NCBI GenBank assembly: GCA_951799425.1
Contig: OX637405.1
Span: forward strand, 21,797,089 to 21,861,088
Origin: Ilex aquifolium
Taxonomy: Eukaryota > Streptophyta > Magnoliopsida > Aquifoliales > Aquifoliaceae
Reading direction: 5' to 3'
DNA: 64,000 nucleotides
Shown here: in pieces, positions 32,801-43,168 of the stretch
Numbering within the stretch: position 1 is the first letter of the stretch
How the letters are laid out: every line of letters begins with the position of its first letter
Made by a program: the position numbers and the translations under genes
The notes under the pieces: generated by a model
Told to the model about the DNA's origin: nothing
The model's input: the letters and a program-made list of their open reading frames with translations, nothing else
The model's database searches: none

Positions 32801-35741
32801 GAATCACACCTGAATTGTACGATTCGATTCGTATCGCTTGAATCGTACGATTTGATCACTTTTTGAAAACTCAAGTTTTTGGCAAAACGACGTCGTTTTG
32901 TCCGCTAAACAGTAAAACGACGTCGTTTTGTTTGCAAAGGAACCACGCCCTAATAAAAACTCGACATCTGTGTTCGTTCTCTCTCTGACGTCGTCTAAAG
33001 CTCGTCTAGTGTTGTCTAAAATTAAAAGTCACGGCCAACGCTCTCGCATAATCGGTTGATTTTTGCTCTTAAATCTTTCATGGGTAGCTTGTTAGGTTTT
33101 AATCTTTTGTTTCAAAATGTTGGCCTGTATATTTTTTCCCAATCAATTTTCTTATTTATTTTTTTTCCATTCATGTTTGTAACATAATCTATACTGGGTG
33201 TCACTATTTTGGTTCTTTAATGAATTTTTTTTTTTTCAAGTTGTTGAATTTAAAAATGGTTAAGCAAAAGACTAGCGTCTTTCCATTTAGACTATGTGAT
33301 TATGTCAATTGATTATTTTTATAATGCAATAATGTTCAATAATCAATATTTTGTCTATTTTAAATATGTAGTATTATTTTTTATTTTTGTTCAAATTTTG
33401 TGTTGAATCTTACGATTCACGATTTGATACAATTCACAATTCTCAAATTTAGGATTTCGATTCACGATACGAATCACGATTTGACAACTATGGCGCCCAC
33501 CACCATCTAGACTTGCCACAGCTAAACCATGAAAAACCCACAATTAATCCTTTTCCGCCACGTACATAAGCCCACCATCTCATATTGCCTCTCAAACCTC
33601 ATTAATGGGGACTAAATGAGTGTTACTTTTTTCAAAAGATTATTTCGTAGCTATTTTGAGGTTTGAAGACTTGAGAGCCGTGAATGGAATTGACAAGGCA
33701 AACATGAACATAAGTGCGCACCTGCGTGCATGCTAATGACCCTATCCATGGTAGTTTTAGTCTGTTGAAGTGGTAGGCCAATACATTGTTTTAAAAGCAT
33801 ATGTTGTTGTTGAGTTTGTAGACCTAATATTCATGCATGTATTTTCTAGGTACGATTGTTCATGGAGGTGGAGTTGGTGAATTGCTTTTTTTTTTTTTAT
33901 CATTTCCATTTTTCTGCCTAATTCAGATGACGTGTTGCTGGTTTTCATGGAGGTTGTGATGATGATAATGATAGTTTGCTTGACATTGGTGGTGGTGGGG
34001 TAGTGGTAGGGATGCTGGTTGGGGTGGGGGGGAGGGTGGAAGAGAGTCTTAGTTGAGAGAGTTAGTTTAGTGAAAGGGGGGGCTTTTTTTGAAATTCTCG
34101 ACTGTGAATAAGGACAGAAAAGTAAATCTACTGTTTATATTAATCCCCATCCAGGTAATTATCCCTTGTTTAATTAATAGTATCATAGTGGATCTAATTT
34201 CAGTTATTGTCTTGCAAACTTCTTTTTTTAATTATTGTTGAATCTGGTTGGAATTAGTTATATCATTACTTTAGAAATTGGTTGTCTTAATTATTTTAGC
34301 GTAGGAGTTCTTTGTACTGTAGATATTAGCCAGCTCCAGTTCTGTGAAGATGCTCTACAAATTCATTGCATATTTTTGCTATCATTTAATGATAAGACTC
34401 CACTATATTGCTTTCTTATATGACTATGTTGCAACTTTCACAGTTCATGCGACCACGGGCACGCGATAAGAAACTCCATGATGAATGGGCCACTCCTTTG
34501 AAAACTGTTGAAGATATTTGTGAGGTATTTTTTGGTTTTACAAAGTGATCTTGTCTTTGACATTTATCAATATGATTGCATGTATGAATTTGGTGTTTAT
34601 GGAACCGTCACATTTCAGAAATTTGTAAAGTGCTGTCTTGGAAAACTGAGAAGTAGTCCTTGGTCGGAATTAGATGGGCTTCAGCCAGAGACAAAGATCA
34701 TTAATGAACAGCTAGGTGATGTCAACTTGAAGGGTTTTCTAACTATTAACAGCCAACCTGCTGTTAATGGAGCAAAATCTGACGCCCCATCAGTTGGTAT
34801 GTGCTGTCTATGTGTATGCATGAACATTATTCTTGACCATCCTGTGAAATTTTACTTATGTTGTACATGTCAACTTCGTTTCTATATATAATTTATATAT
34901 TAATTTATTGGTGCTACTATGTGAATCGAAGTCTCGATCTTATGACATATACTTGGTTAATTTGCACTACAATGTCTCATGCACTCTCCATTTGATTCCC
35001 ATTTTGTGACACAAGGCACATAAGTTACCTTCACAGATTACCATTAAAATGAAATAGGCTGATTAGAAGTTTTGTATCCGGGAATCATCAGAATTGTTTT
35101 GGCTTCGTTGCAGTCATAAAAATAACGAGTATGCTAATACTTTCATCTCTCCTTTGTTATAAAATATGTTAAAAAAATATTGTTTGCAGGATGGGGTGGG
35201 CCTGGTGGGTATATTTATCAAAAGGCCTATGTGGAGTTTTTCTGCTCTAGAGAAAGGTTAAATGCTCTTGTTGAGAAATGCAAGAGTTTCTCATCTCTAA
35301 CCTTCATGGCTGTAAACAAAGAAGGGAGTTGGATTTCGAACATCAATCAAACCGATGTGAATGCGGTGACATGGGGGGTCTTTCCAGCCAAGGAGATCAT
35401 ACAACCAACTGTTGTGGATCCTTCCAGCTTTTTAGTGTGGAAGGACGAGGCATTTGAAATCTGGTCAAGAGGATGGGCTCAACTGTACCCAGAGGGTGAC
35501 CCATCAAGAAAATTGCTCGAAGAGGTTGGTGCTTCTCATATGCTTACTTTCCGTCTCGAGTTTATTTGTCTTTCTACTTGTTGTACATCTCTTTCCTCTT
35601 GTAAAGTATTCTTGGTAGCTTTCAAGGGATCACAGGGTTTTCTTATTGTGCTTGCAGGTGCAGAGCAGCTACTTCTTGGTCAGTTTGGTGGATAATGATT
35701 ACATCCACGGGGATTTGTTTGCTATTTTCAAAGATTTCTGA
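20892..35741 (+). CDS. MTHFR: Methylenetetrahydrofolate reductase, 11 exons, 594 aa
   Basis: It reduces 5,10-methylene-THF to 5-methyl-THF, the methyl donor for methionine synthesis; the plant enzyme is cytosolic and NADH-dependent (family knowledge). Exons: 20892-21293, 22386-22446, 22568-22650, 24147-24320, 25618-25791, 25906-26006, 26126-26237, 34444-34524, 34619-34796, 35190-35524, 35658-35741. All introns are GT-AG; the total is 1785 nt with stop, close to Arabidopsis MTHFR length (about 592 aa). The N-terminal half is the FAD TIM-barrel ([60 protein letters not shown]). The C-terminal half is the plant regulatory-type domain ([34 protein letters not shown]), ending FAIFKDF. No stop or frameshift was found. 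Intron 7 is 8.2 kb and transposon-rich. Confidence 0.95.
21889..22377. mobile_element. MITE in MTHFR intron 1, abutting the exon 2 acceptor
   Basis: The right end ...cgatttgacaactatg is identical to the right terminus of the intron 7 copy (32723-33492). The left end atagttatta resembles that copy's atagttatca. Internal sequence shares the 'cgatac' repeats typical of this family. Only 8 nt (gtctgcag) separate the right end from exon 2. I see no target duplication, so the left boundary is less certain. Confidence 0.7.
22017..22034. repeat. Perfect 18-bp palindrome in the intron 1 MITE
   Basis: TGAAACAACGTTGTTTCA is self-complementary over its full length. It corresponds to the GACGTC palindromes in the intron 7 copy, with CpG changed to CpA/TpG on both arms. 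A second decayed copy, gaaatgacatcgttta, is at about 21969. Confidence 0.8.
26310..27435. mobile_element. hAT-like non-autonomous element in intron 7
   Basis: The left end aaggagtgtttgttaaccc and right end gttttatcaaacaacacct are imperfect inverted repeats of the GTGTTTGATAA type seen in plant hAT-derived MITEs. Internal copies of 'gtttgataacc' and 'cagc' near both ends support this. An AC-rich microsatellite lies inside (26630-26810). Target duplications are not clear. Confidence 0.5.
26630..26810. repeat. AC-rich microsatellite cluster
   Basis: Several (CA)n runs, the longest about 24 bp near 26657-26680, separated by short unique stretches, within the hAT-like element of intron 7. Confidence 0.9.
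30706..30726. repeat. Homopolymer of 21 C
   Basis: An uninterrupted C run inside MTHFR intron 7; on the transcript it is C-rich. Long C runs are rare in AT-rich plant introns and are prone to sequencing-length error. Confidence 0.9.
32723..33492. mobile_element. MITE in intron 7 with direct target duplication
   Basis: The ends CATAGTTATCAAAATC and CGATTTGACAACTATG are inverted repeats (about 13 of 16 bases). GCGCCCAC flanks both sides (32715-32722 and 33493-33500; the following C matches too, so 8 or 9 bp). An 8-bp duplication would mean hAT, a 9-bp one Mutator-like. No transposase. The same family is in intron 1. Internal features are 'cgattc' repeats and two GACGTC palindromes. Confidence 0.85.
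32884..32929. repeat. Two identical 16-bp palindromes 30 bp apart
   Basis: AAAACGACGTCGTTTT at 32884-32899 and again at 32914-32929, each perfectly self-complementary around GACGTC, a C-box-type bZIP core. They lie inside the intron 7 MITE. Confidence 0.95.
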
Positions 35742-35838
35742 AAATGAGCAGATTTATCCAGTTGTCAATCTCCTCTTGAAGTGCCGATGAATCCATCCGC
35801 ATTAGTTCTTTTGGCTTTAATTATTGTTATTTTTGTTA

Positions 35839-35964
35839 AATGTGTTGGATTGTAATATTATTGATCAGTAATAAGGCAACTGGGATTCTGATAAATCCTG
35901 TCAATGTGTTGGATTATAAGCTTATAGTTAGGTGGTAACGCAACTGGGATTCTGTTATATTCCT
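35839..35964. repeat. Imperfect 64-bp tandem duplication in the MTHFR 3' flank
   Basis: Two copies share 'aatgtgttggatt' and 'gcaactgggattctg' with about 64-bp spacing. They lie 100-220 bp after the stop codon, in the probable 3' UTR or just beyond. Confidence 0.7.
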
Positions 35965-36059
35965 TGCTCCATAGGCAAATTGCTAATGTAATGGCAGCTG
36001 ATCTAATACGCAAACAATATTTGCTTCCTATGATGAACATCTGTGTTTTGAAAATTTAT

Positions 36060-36843
36060 GCGAGGGCAAATGCATTGTAGATTGTGGCTTATCCTCGTGA
36101 TGCTGATTCTGTACTAATATCCATCGAGCTGAAAAAAAAAATTACAAATACCCAATTTGTGTGTTCTAGTACTAGTATTCTTTGCTAATCATGTAAGCTT
36201 ACATTAAAATTTCTAAAAACGATTCAAGGTAGATTTGAATTTTATGCTAAAGTTTCAACAATTTTATGTTTCAACATTAGGCATGGGGATATCAGTTTTT
36301 CATCATATATATGCTTTAGTTTCCAAACCAAAATTTTTTGTCATTTCTGTATATTAAACGAAGTTTGACAATAACACAACGGCTACCATAGCAACCAAGA
36401 ATCTCCGCGTGAGATACTTGCTGGGAAACGAGAGTGAGAGTGCTAGTGCAATTCTAAATACTAAATAGCGTAAGGTGCAAAGCTTTGCAAGTGTGTTTTC
36501 ATATGTTTGCAAATATATTTATGAATTTCTGATTAGAAGAAGCTACTTTTGTTCAGAAAATTTAATGTAGCCCAGTGATTATGTGCGACTTTCAACAATT
36601 TTGTTGCTGACTAGTTTCCCTTGCTGCGGGATTGAGTTTATGTGCAATATAGGTGCCTTATGTACCTTCATCACTCCTGCAAAGTTATGGGCTTTTTGGA
36701 GATGGTATGGGGGTTAAACGTACACGTAATGTGCTATTATTATAACTAACCAAAAAGAAAAAGACAGGAGACAAAAGATGATAGAGAGAAAAGAGTTTTT
36801 GTCCTTTATAGATGGTGTACTTTGGACTTGGGGAATACAAGTA
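36060..36843. other. Intergenic sequence between MTHFR and element H
   Basis: AT-rich sequence with no recognised gene, RNA or repeat. It ends at the AAGTA target site of element H. Confidence 0.6.
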
Positions 36844-37229
36844 TGATAAGCCAACACGACGATCTGCGAGGGGCCATAAGCCGAATCCCAAATATTTGGG
36901 ATAAGCTTGTATGTGAAAGATGGCAGTGGACTGGGTCGTGTAGCACGTGAAGAAATGGAAGGTTTCACTGGGGTAGACTGGGTCTCTAGTAGTTACGAGC
37001 TTTACGGCACTTTTATTTTTCCTTAGTTATGTTCTGTTTTGAATTTCAATTGGTAGCGCTATTAGTTCTCCTTTTGATTTGGGTTTTCTGTTCGTGGCTT
37101 TGCTTATTTAAGCAGCCCAAGGTTATCAATAAAAGGCATGATAAATCTTATTATCCCAAAACCTTGTGGTACTTTCTCACCCGAAGAGAAATCAGTATAT
37201 CCTTTGAACATCTGTGTTGGGACCTATCA
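36844..37229 (+). repeat. 5' LTR of element H
   Basis: It starts TGATAAGCCAACACG and ends GGGACCTATCA. A long open frame can be read through it into gag, but the gag start just after the primer site is more likely, so the LTR part is not coding here. Confidence 0.95.
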
Positions 37230-37230
37230 T

Positions 37231-37245
37231 TGGTATCAGAGCAGC
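37231..37245 (+). other. Primer binding site of element H (tRNA-iMet)
   Basis: TGGTATCAGAGCAGC, one base after the LTR end. Confidence 0.95.
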
Positions 37246-37250
37246 TGTTT

Positions 37251-40200
37251 ATGGGAACCAATAAGGAACGTATTGAGCAGCTGGAGGCAGGGCTTGGTGG
37301 AGTACAAGATGGGTTACACAGGATGGAGCTCGGCATGACTGACAGGCTTCGTCATCTGGAAGAAACTCTTAACCGTCTCTCTGATGTACTGCTCACAAAC
37401 CAGGAGCCTCCAAAACACGGCAATCAATACCGTGAAGGCCACGATGGGGGACGGCTTGTTGTATCATCCAAAACAGCAAAGCTTGAATTTCCTCGATTCT
37501 CAGGAGATGAACCAACGGAGTGGTTCAATCGTGTGAACCAATTTTTTGAGTTCCAAAATACTCCTGAAGCCCAGAAAGTTTCTTTGGCTTCCTACCACTT
37601 GGAAGGAGAGGCCAACCAGTGGTGGCAGTGGATCCGCAGGACGTTCCAAGAAGAAGGGCGTGCTCTCTCGTGGGCAAATTTTGAAGACGAACTTTGGGCT
37701 CGCTTTGGGCCTTCGGAGTGCGAAGATTTTGATGAAGCCCTTTCAAGGATAAGGCAGAATGGTACTTTACGGGATTACCAGCGGGAATTCGAGCGCTTGG
37801 GCAATCGGGTACGAGGTTGGACGCAGAAAGCTCTTGTGGGAACATTTATGGGTGGCTTAAAAACTGACATTTCGGATGGCATCCGAATGTTTAAGCCTCA
37901 GACCTTAAAAGAAGCCATCGGATTAGCACGGATGAAAGATGATCAACTTACCAGACAAAGAAGGTTTGTCAGACCTGCACCACCAATGCGAACTCCCCTG
38001 GCCCTTCCCCCTGCCAATCGAGCAGCAGCACCACCAGTCCCTCCCAATCCGGTTCGGCGACTCACTTGGGAGGAAATGCAGCGGAGGAGAGCCCAGAACT
38101 TGTGTTTTAATTATAATGACCGTTTTACTGCAGGGCATAAATGTCAAGTGCCACGGATACTTATGTTGGAGGGTTACGATGGCAGTGACACTCTTTTATA
38201 TGACAATGACACCGAAGAACAGCCAGCCAAAGAGAATGATGAGGAGCCCACCGAACCAGAAATTACGCTGCATGCATTAACGGGATGGACAGTGCCTAAG
38301 ACCATGCGGATAACTGCCAGGATTGGTTTCCATGACGTCATCGTACTTATAGACAGTGGGTCAACCCACAACTTTATTAGTGAACGGATGGCCAACCTGC
38401 TACATCTACCTGTGGTGCCTACGGAAAGCTTCACGGTTCGAGTTGCTAATGGAGAAAATCTAAGTTGCCAAGGGAGGTTTGAGGAGGTACAAATCAATTT
38501 GCAGGGCATTAATTTTTCCTTAACCCTTTATTCCTTACCTCTCACAGGGTTGGACGTAGTTCTGGGGATTCAATGGCTTGAGTTACTTGGCTCTGTGGTG
38601 TGTGACTGGAAACGGTTAACCATGGAATTCGTGTGGGAGAACCAGACCAAGAGATTGGTAGGCATCGATGGACAAAATATCCAAGCGGCATCAATTGAAG
38701 AGGTCACTAAAGAAATTCTTCATAGCCATGTTCTGTTTGCTTTATGCTTACAGGTTGCCCATACGGAAACGAAAGAAGATATTCATCCGAGCATGCGGGA
38801 GATATTGCAGGAATTCTCAGAATTGTTCGCAGAGCCCTCGAGCTTACCACCAGCACGAGAGATTGATCATGGCATTGTCCTTAAGGATGGGACCGAGCCG
38901 ATTAATGTTCGGCCTTACAGGTACGCGCATTATCAAAAAAATGAGATCGAGAAGCAGGTCCATGATATGCTGCAATCAGGGCTTGTTCGGCCCAGCACTA
39001 GCCCCTTCTCATCACCCGTATTGCTGGTAAAAAAGAAGGACGGAAATTGGCATTTTTGTACGGATTATCGTGCGCTCAACGCCGCGACCATTAAAGACCG
39101 ATTTCCAATTCCCACGGTGGAAGATATGTTGGAGGAGCTCTACGGTGCTTCTTACTTTACCAAGCTTGATCTAAGGGCGGGGTACCATCAGGTACGAGTT
39201 AAATCGTGTGATATCCATAAAACTGCTTTCCGAACACATAATGGTCATTACGAATACTTGGTTATGCCATTTGGCTTATGTAATGCACCTTCCACATTCC
39301 AAGCTATCATGAACTCCATCTTTCGTCCTCATCTTCGAAAATTCATATTGGTTTTCTTTGACGATATTTTGATCTATAGTCCGGATTGGGATCAACATTT
39401 AGTGCATGTAAGGCAGACCCTTGAAATATTGAGGAAGCACCGATTCTTTGTCAAAGCTAGCAAATGTGCATTTGGGCAGCAAGAATTGGAGTACTTGGGG
39501 CACATCATCACTAATCAGGGCGTGAAAGTGGACGAGAATAAAATTGCTGCTATGATAGCTTGGCCTCGACCTACTAACATTTCGGAACTACGTGGGTTTT
39601 TAGGTTTGACAGGATATTACCGGAAGTTCGTCAAGAATTACGGCATTATAGCTCGGCCTCTCACCAATTTACTTAAAAAAGGGCAATTCAGATGGCATGA
39701 GGAAGCTGAAACCGCCTTTCTTGCTCTCAAACAGTCCATGACGACCACTCCTATATTGGCTATGCCAAACTTCAACAATGCTTTCACTATTGAAACAGAC
39801 GCATCTGGAGAAGGAATCGGAGCGGTCCTGTCTCAACAAGGCAAACCAGTGGCATACATGAGTCGAGCTCTCGGAGTGACCAAGAAATCTTGGTCGACGT
39901 ACGCGAGGGAGATGTTGGCTATCGTCGAAGCCATACGCACCTGGCGGCCTTACCTTCTAGGCCAGAAATTTTTTATTCAGACCGATCAACGTAGCCTCAA
40001 ATATCTTCTGGAGCAGCGAATTCAACTCCGGAGCAGCAAAAATGGGTTGCTAAGCTCTTGGGCTACGATTATGAAATTACATACAAGCCGGGCCGTGAAA
40101 ATTCCGCAGCTGATGCTCTCTCTCGAAAATAGGGCAGTCCCATTCTTCACCATATTTTCTTTCCGCAGGTTAGCTTATGGGAGGAAATTAAAAAGGCTGC

Positions 40201-41692
40201 AAAAGAAGACCACTACATTCAGTCAAAAGGGCATGAGGCCACAGAACAACCTGGAGGATCATATTCATGGCGCCAAGGGCTATTATTATACAAAGGAAGG
40301 GTCATTGTTCCAGACGAGGCAGCCTTAAGGGCCAAACTGTTACACGAAATGCATGACACCAAGGTGGGGGGTCATTCGGGCATCCTACGCACATTCAAGA
40401 AATTAAGACAGCAGTTTTATTGGCCTGGGATGCATAGATCAGTGCAAGACTATGTCAAAGGATGCCAGGTATGCCAGAAGATAAAAGCCGAGACATTAGC
40501 TCCAGCTGGGCTTCTTCAACCACTGCCGATTCCGTGCCAAGTATGGGACGACATCACCTTAGACTTTATTGAAGGCTTACCGGTTTCGCAAGGAAAGGAC
40601 ACCATCATGGTGGTTGTCGACAGGCTTAGTAAGTCCGCTCATTTCCTTACTCTAAGCCATCCTTTTACTGCAAAAACTGTAGCAGAAAAATTTGTGGAAA
40701 GCGTCATCAAGCTTCATGGCATGCCCAAATCAATTGTTAGTGATCGGGACCCAATCTTCATAAGCAACTTCTGGAAAGAATTTTTCAAGATGTCGGGCAC
40801 CAAACTACAGCTCAGTTCCGCATACCACCCGCAGACGGATGGTCAGACGGAAGTCATCAATCGTTGCGTCGAGCAGTATCTTCGGTGTTTCGTTCATCAG
40901 TGGCCACGAAAATGGAGCTGCTATTTACCTTGGGCGGAATATTGGTATAATACGACATACCATATTTCGACAGGGATGACCCTTTTTCAGGCTCTGTACG
41001 GAAGATTGCCACCTACCATTCCGACGTACAAAGAAGGGCTTTCACCAGTACATGAAGTTGATCAGCAACTCATGAACCGAGATGAACTGCTGCAGCAACT
41101 GAAGGCCAACTTAGAAAGATCGGTGAACAGAATGAAGCAGATGGTAGATAAAAAGAGAAGGGACACTTCGTTCGATGTCGGCGAATGGGTACTTTTGAAG
41201 CTACACCCATACCGCCAGCAAACGATCTTCAAACGGGTCCATCAGAAACTAGCTAGCCGTTTTTATGGACCCTACCAGATTCTAGAGCAGATCGGGCCTG
41301 TCGCATACAAGTTGCAATTACCCGAAGGTGCGCGCATTCACCCTGTGTTTCATGTGTCATTACTCAAACGATACCAAGGCAACGGGGACGATGCTGAACC
41401 ACCACAGACCGAGTTACCACCATTCAACGATGAAGGGATAGTCTTATTGGAGCCACAAACTATTTTAGACTATCGTTGGGTCAAGCAAGGAAACCAAGTG
41501 GTCGAAGAAAGCTTAGTGCAATGGAAGCACCTTCCAGCCGAGGAGGCCACGTGGGAGCCAACCAAGAAGTTACGGGAGATGTTTCCGAATATGGACCTTG
41601 AGGACAAGGATCCACTTGATGGGGGAGGTATTGATAAGCCAACACGACGATCTGCGAGGGGCCATAAGCCGAATCCCAAATATTTGGGATAA
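37251..41692 (+). pseudogene. gag-pol: Element H gag-pol polyprotein with two lesions
   Basis: The start ATG at 37251 lies 5 nt after the primer site. Gag core: KLEFPRFSGDEPTEWF and EGEANQWWQWI. A knuckle-like CFNYNDRFTAGHKC has Tyr where the second Cys is expected. Protease: LIDSGSTHNFIS. RT: DLRAGYHQ and FFDDILIYS. RNase H: ETDASGEGIGAVL. A 1-nt loss near 40019-40026 shifts the frame in RNase H, and a TAG at 40132-40134 follows in the restored register. Integrase: GGHSGILRTFKKL with CQVCQKIK, then LDFIEGLP, VSDRDPIF and HPQTDGQTEVIN, then a chromodomain-like LVQWKHLPAEEATWEP. The last 61 nt of coding sequence lie inside the 3' LTR. The single LTR difference suggests both lesions are recent or were copied from a defective parent. 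Confidence 0.92.
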
Positions 41693-42017
41693 GCTTGTAT
41701 GTGAAAGATGGCAGTGGACTGGGTCGTGTAGCACGTGAAGAAATGGAAGGTTTCACTGGGGTAGACTGGGTCTCTAGTAGTTACGAGCTTTACGGCACTT
41801 TTATTTTTCCTTAGTTATGTTATGTTTTGAATTTCAATTGGTAGCGCTATTAGTTCTCCTTTTGATTTGGGTTTTCTGTTCGTGGCTTTGCTTATTTAAG
41901 CAGCCCAAGGTTATCAATAAAAGGCATGATAAATCTTATTATCCCAAAACCTTGTGGTACTTTCTCACCCGAAGAGAAATCAGTATATCCTTTGAACATC
42001 TGTGTTGGGACCTATCA
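41632..42017 (+). repeat. 3' LTR of element H
   Basis: Starts TGATAAGCC after the purine tract gatgggggaggtat and ends CCTATCA. One difference from the 5' LTR (tatgttatg against tatgttctg). Confidence 0.95.
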
Positions 42018-42401
42018 AAGTACCTTCAATTTGAAAAAATCAAATAAAAAAGCCATCAATTTCATTTTTTAAATATGAAAACAGAATCCTCTTCCTTACA
42101 ATTTTAATTTGTACAGCAAATTGGGGTTTAACTGATATAAGATCATTTTTTGTGTTTGTATATGTCTGTCACCATGTGATTATCATGAAATTTGTGTGCT
42201 TGACCTAAAATCTAACCCATATGTGAAGGTACATATTGGAATATACAAAACTTATATCCCTTTCAATTTCTGCTAATTTTCTTTTCGTTACACTCTTGAA
42301 CCTAAAACTTTGAGAAGAAGGGCATGAATTAAATTTGGTAAGAAGTCAAATGTAAAACATGTTATTGAAGCTCTAAGCTAAGCATATCACATATGAATGT
42401 C

Positions 42402-42745
42402 CTTCTTATGGTGGATCTTACAACACTGGTTTTTAACGTTTTCCTACCATAATGCTCATAACCATGTTGTCTAGTTGCACATTAATGCATATATTGGATC
42501 GAGAATGGTGATTAAATTGCAATGTTTTATTAAATATTATATACTATGTATAAATGTATTGATCCTAAAAAAACCTGTCATTCTTATGGTGGATCTTACA
42601 ACACAGGTTTTGATCGTTTTCCTACCATAATGCTTATAACCATGTTATCTAGTTGCACATTAATGCATATATTAGATCGAGAATGGTGATTAAATTGCAA
42701 TGTTTTGTTGAATATTATATACTATGTATATATGTATTGATCCTC
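42402..42745. repeat. Tandem duplication, about 166 bp, two copies
   Basis: Copies start at about 42402 and 42580 (period 178). Both run from 'ttcttatggtggatcttaca' to 'tgtattgatcct', with several substitutions. Neither contains a coding signal; the origin is unknown. Confidence 0.9.
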
Positions 42746-42880
42746 GAAATACTTTGGATTTACTAACATAGCCGTCTTAAAGTACTCAATGACCCTATTA
42801 TATTTTAATAAATCAAAAGACGTAGTTATTCTTATATTTTCAATAATCATATTTTGAAGATCATAAATTAGCCATAAGGC

Positions 42881-42970
42881 GAGCACGTGCAGAAAAGCTG
42901 GGCACGTGATGAAGATAGTCATAAGGGGAGCATGTGAGCCAAGGTGTAGGACTTGGTTCGGCACGTGCTC
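42881..42970. repeat. Duplicated G-box segment with inverted arms
   Basis: CACGTG occurs at 42884, 42903 and 42962. gagcacgtgc (42881-42890) and gcacgtgctc (42961-42970) are exact reverse complements. A second 'cataaggggagcatgtg' at 42919 is a near copy of 'cataaggcgagcacgtg' at 42873. Confidence 0.75.
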
Positions 42971-43168
42971 CCACTGCAAAGAACTCCAACAACTGCATAT
43001 CAGCTTATTCACCCAAATCTAATAAGAGTAGCTCAAACCAATTCCAATACTCTTGGAGGATGTTCCACTTTCCTTGTCGCCTCATTCAAAGAGTAGTTGA
43101 GGGAATTCAACAGTACAATTGGCTCAACTTACAAAGAGGATGAATTAGCCATGAACCAAGTAAGTAAC

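Larger units (their letters stand above)
26238..34443 (+). other. MTHFR: MTHFR intron 7 (8206 bp), content
   Basis: It begins gtaaat and ends ttcacag. Contents seen: a hAT-like element (26310-27435), a 21-base C run (30706-30726), a (CAC)n stretch near 31833-31855 and a MITE (32723-33492). Stretches 27436-30705 and 30727-32722 are AT-rich with scattered short ORFs (for example 27704-27925) that show no family signature; I regard them as non-coding. Confidence 0.8.
36844..42017 (+). mobile_element. Element H: complete, very young chromovirus-type Ty3 element
   Basis: 386-bp LTRs at 36844-37229 and 41632-42017 differ at one position by eye. Flanking AAGTA (36839-36843 and 42018-42022) is the 5-bp target duplication. 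Between the LTRs lie a tRNA-iMet primer site, gag, protease, RT, RNase H, integrase and a chromodomain-like end. Total length 5174 bp. Short LTRs and compact layout fit a Reina-like chromovirus, though I cannot fix the clade without a tree. Confidence 0.95.

Noticed and set aside
37029..37250. N-terminal extension of element H gag with a hydrophobic segment
   Set aside because: It is LTR and primer-site sequence read in frame; the gag start at 37251 follows the primer site and the transcript should begin inside the LTR.
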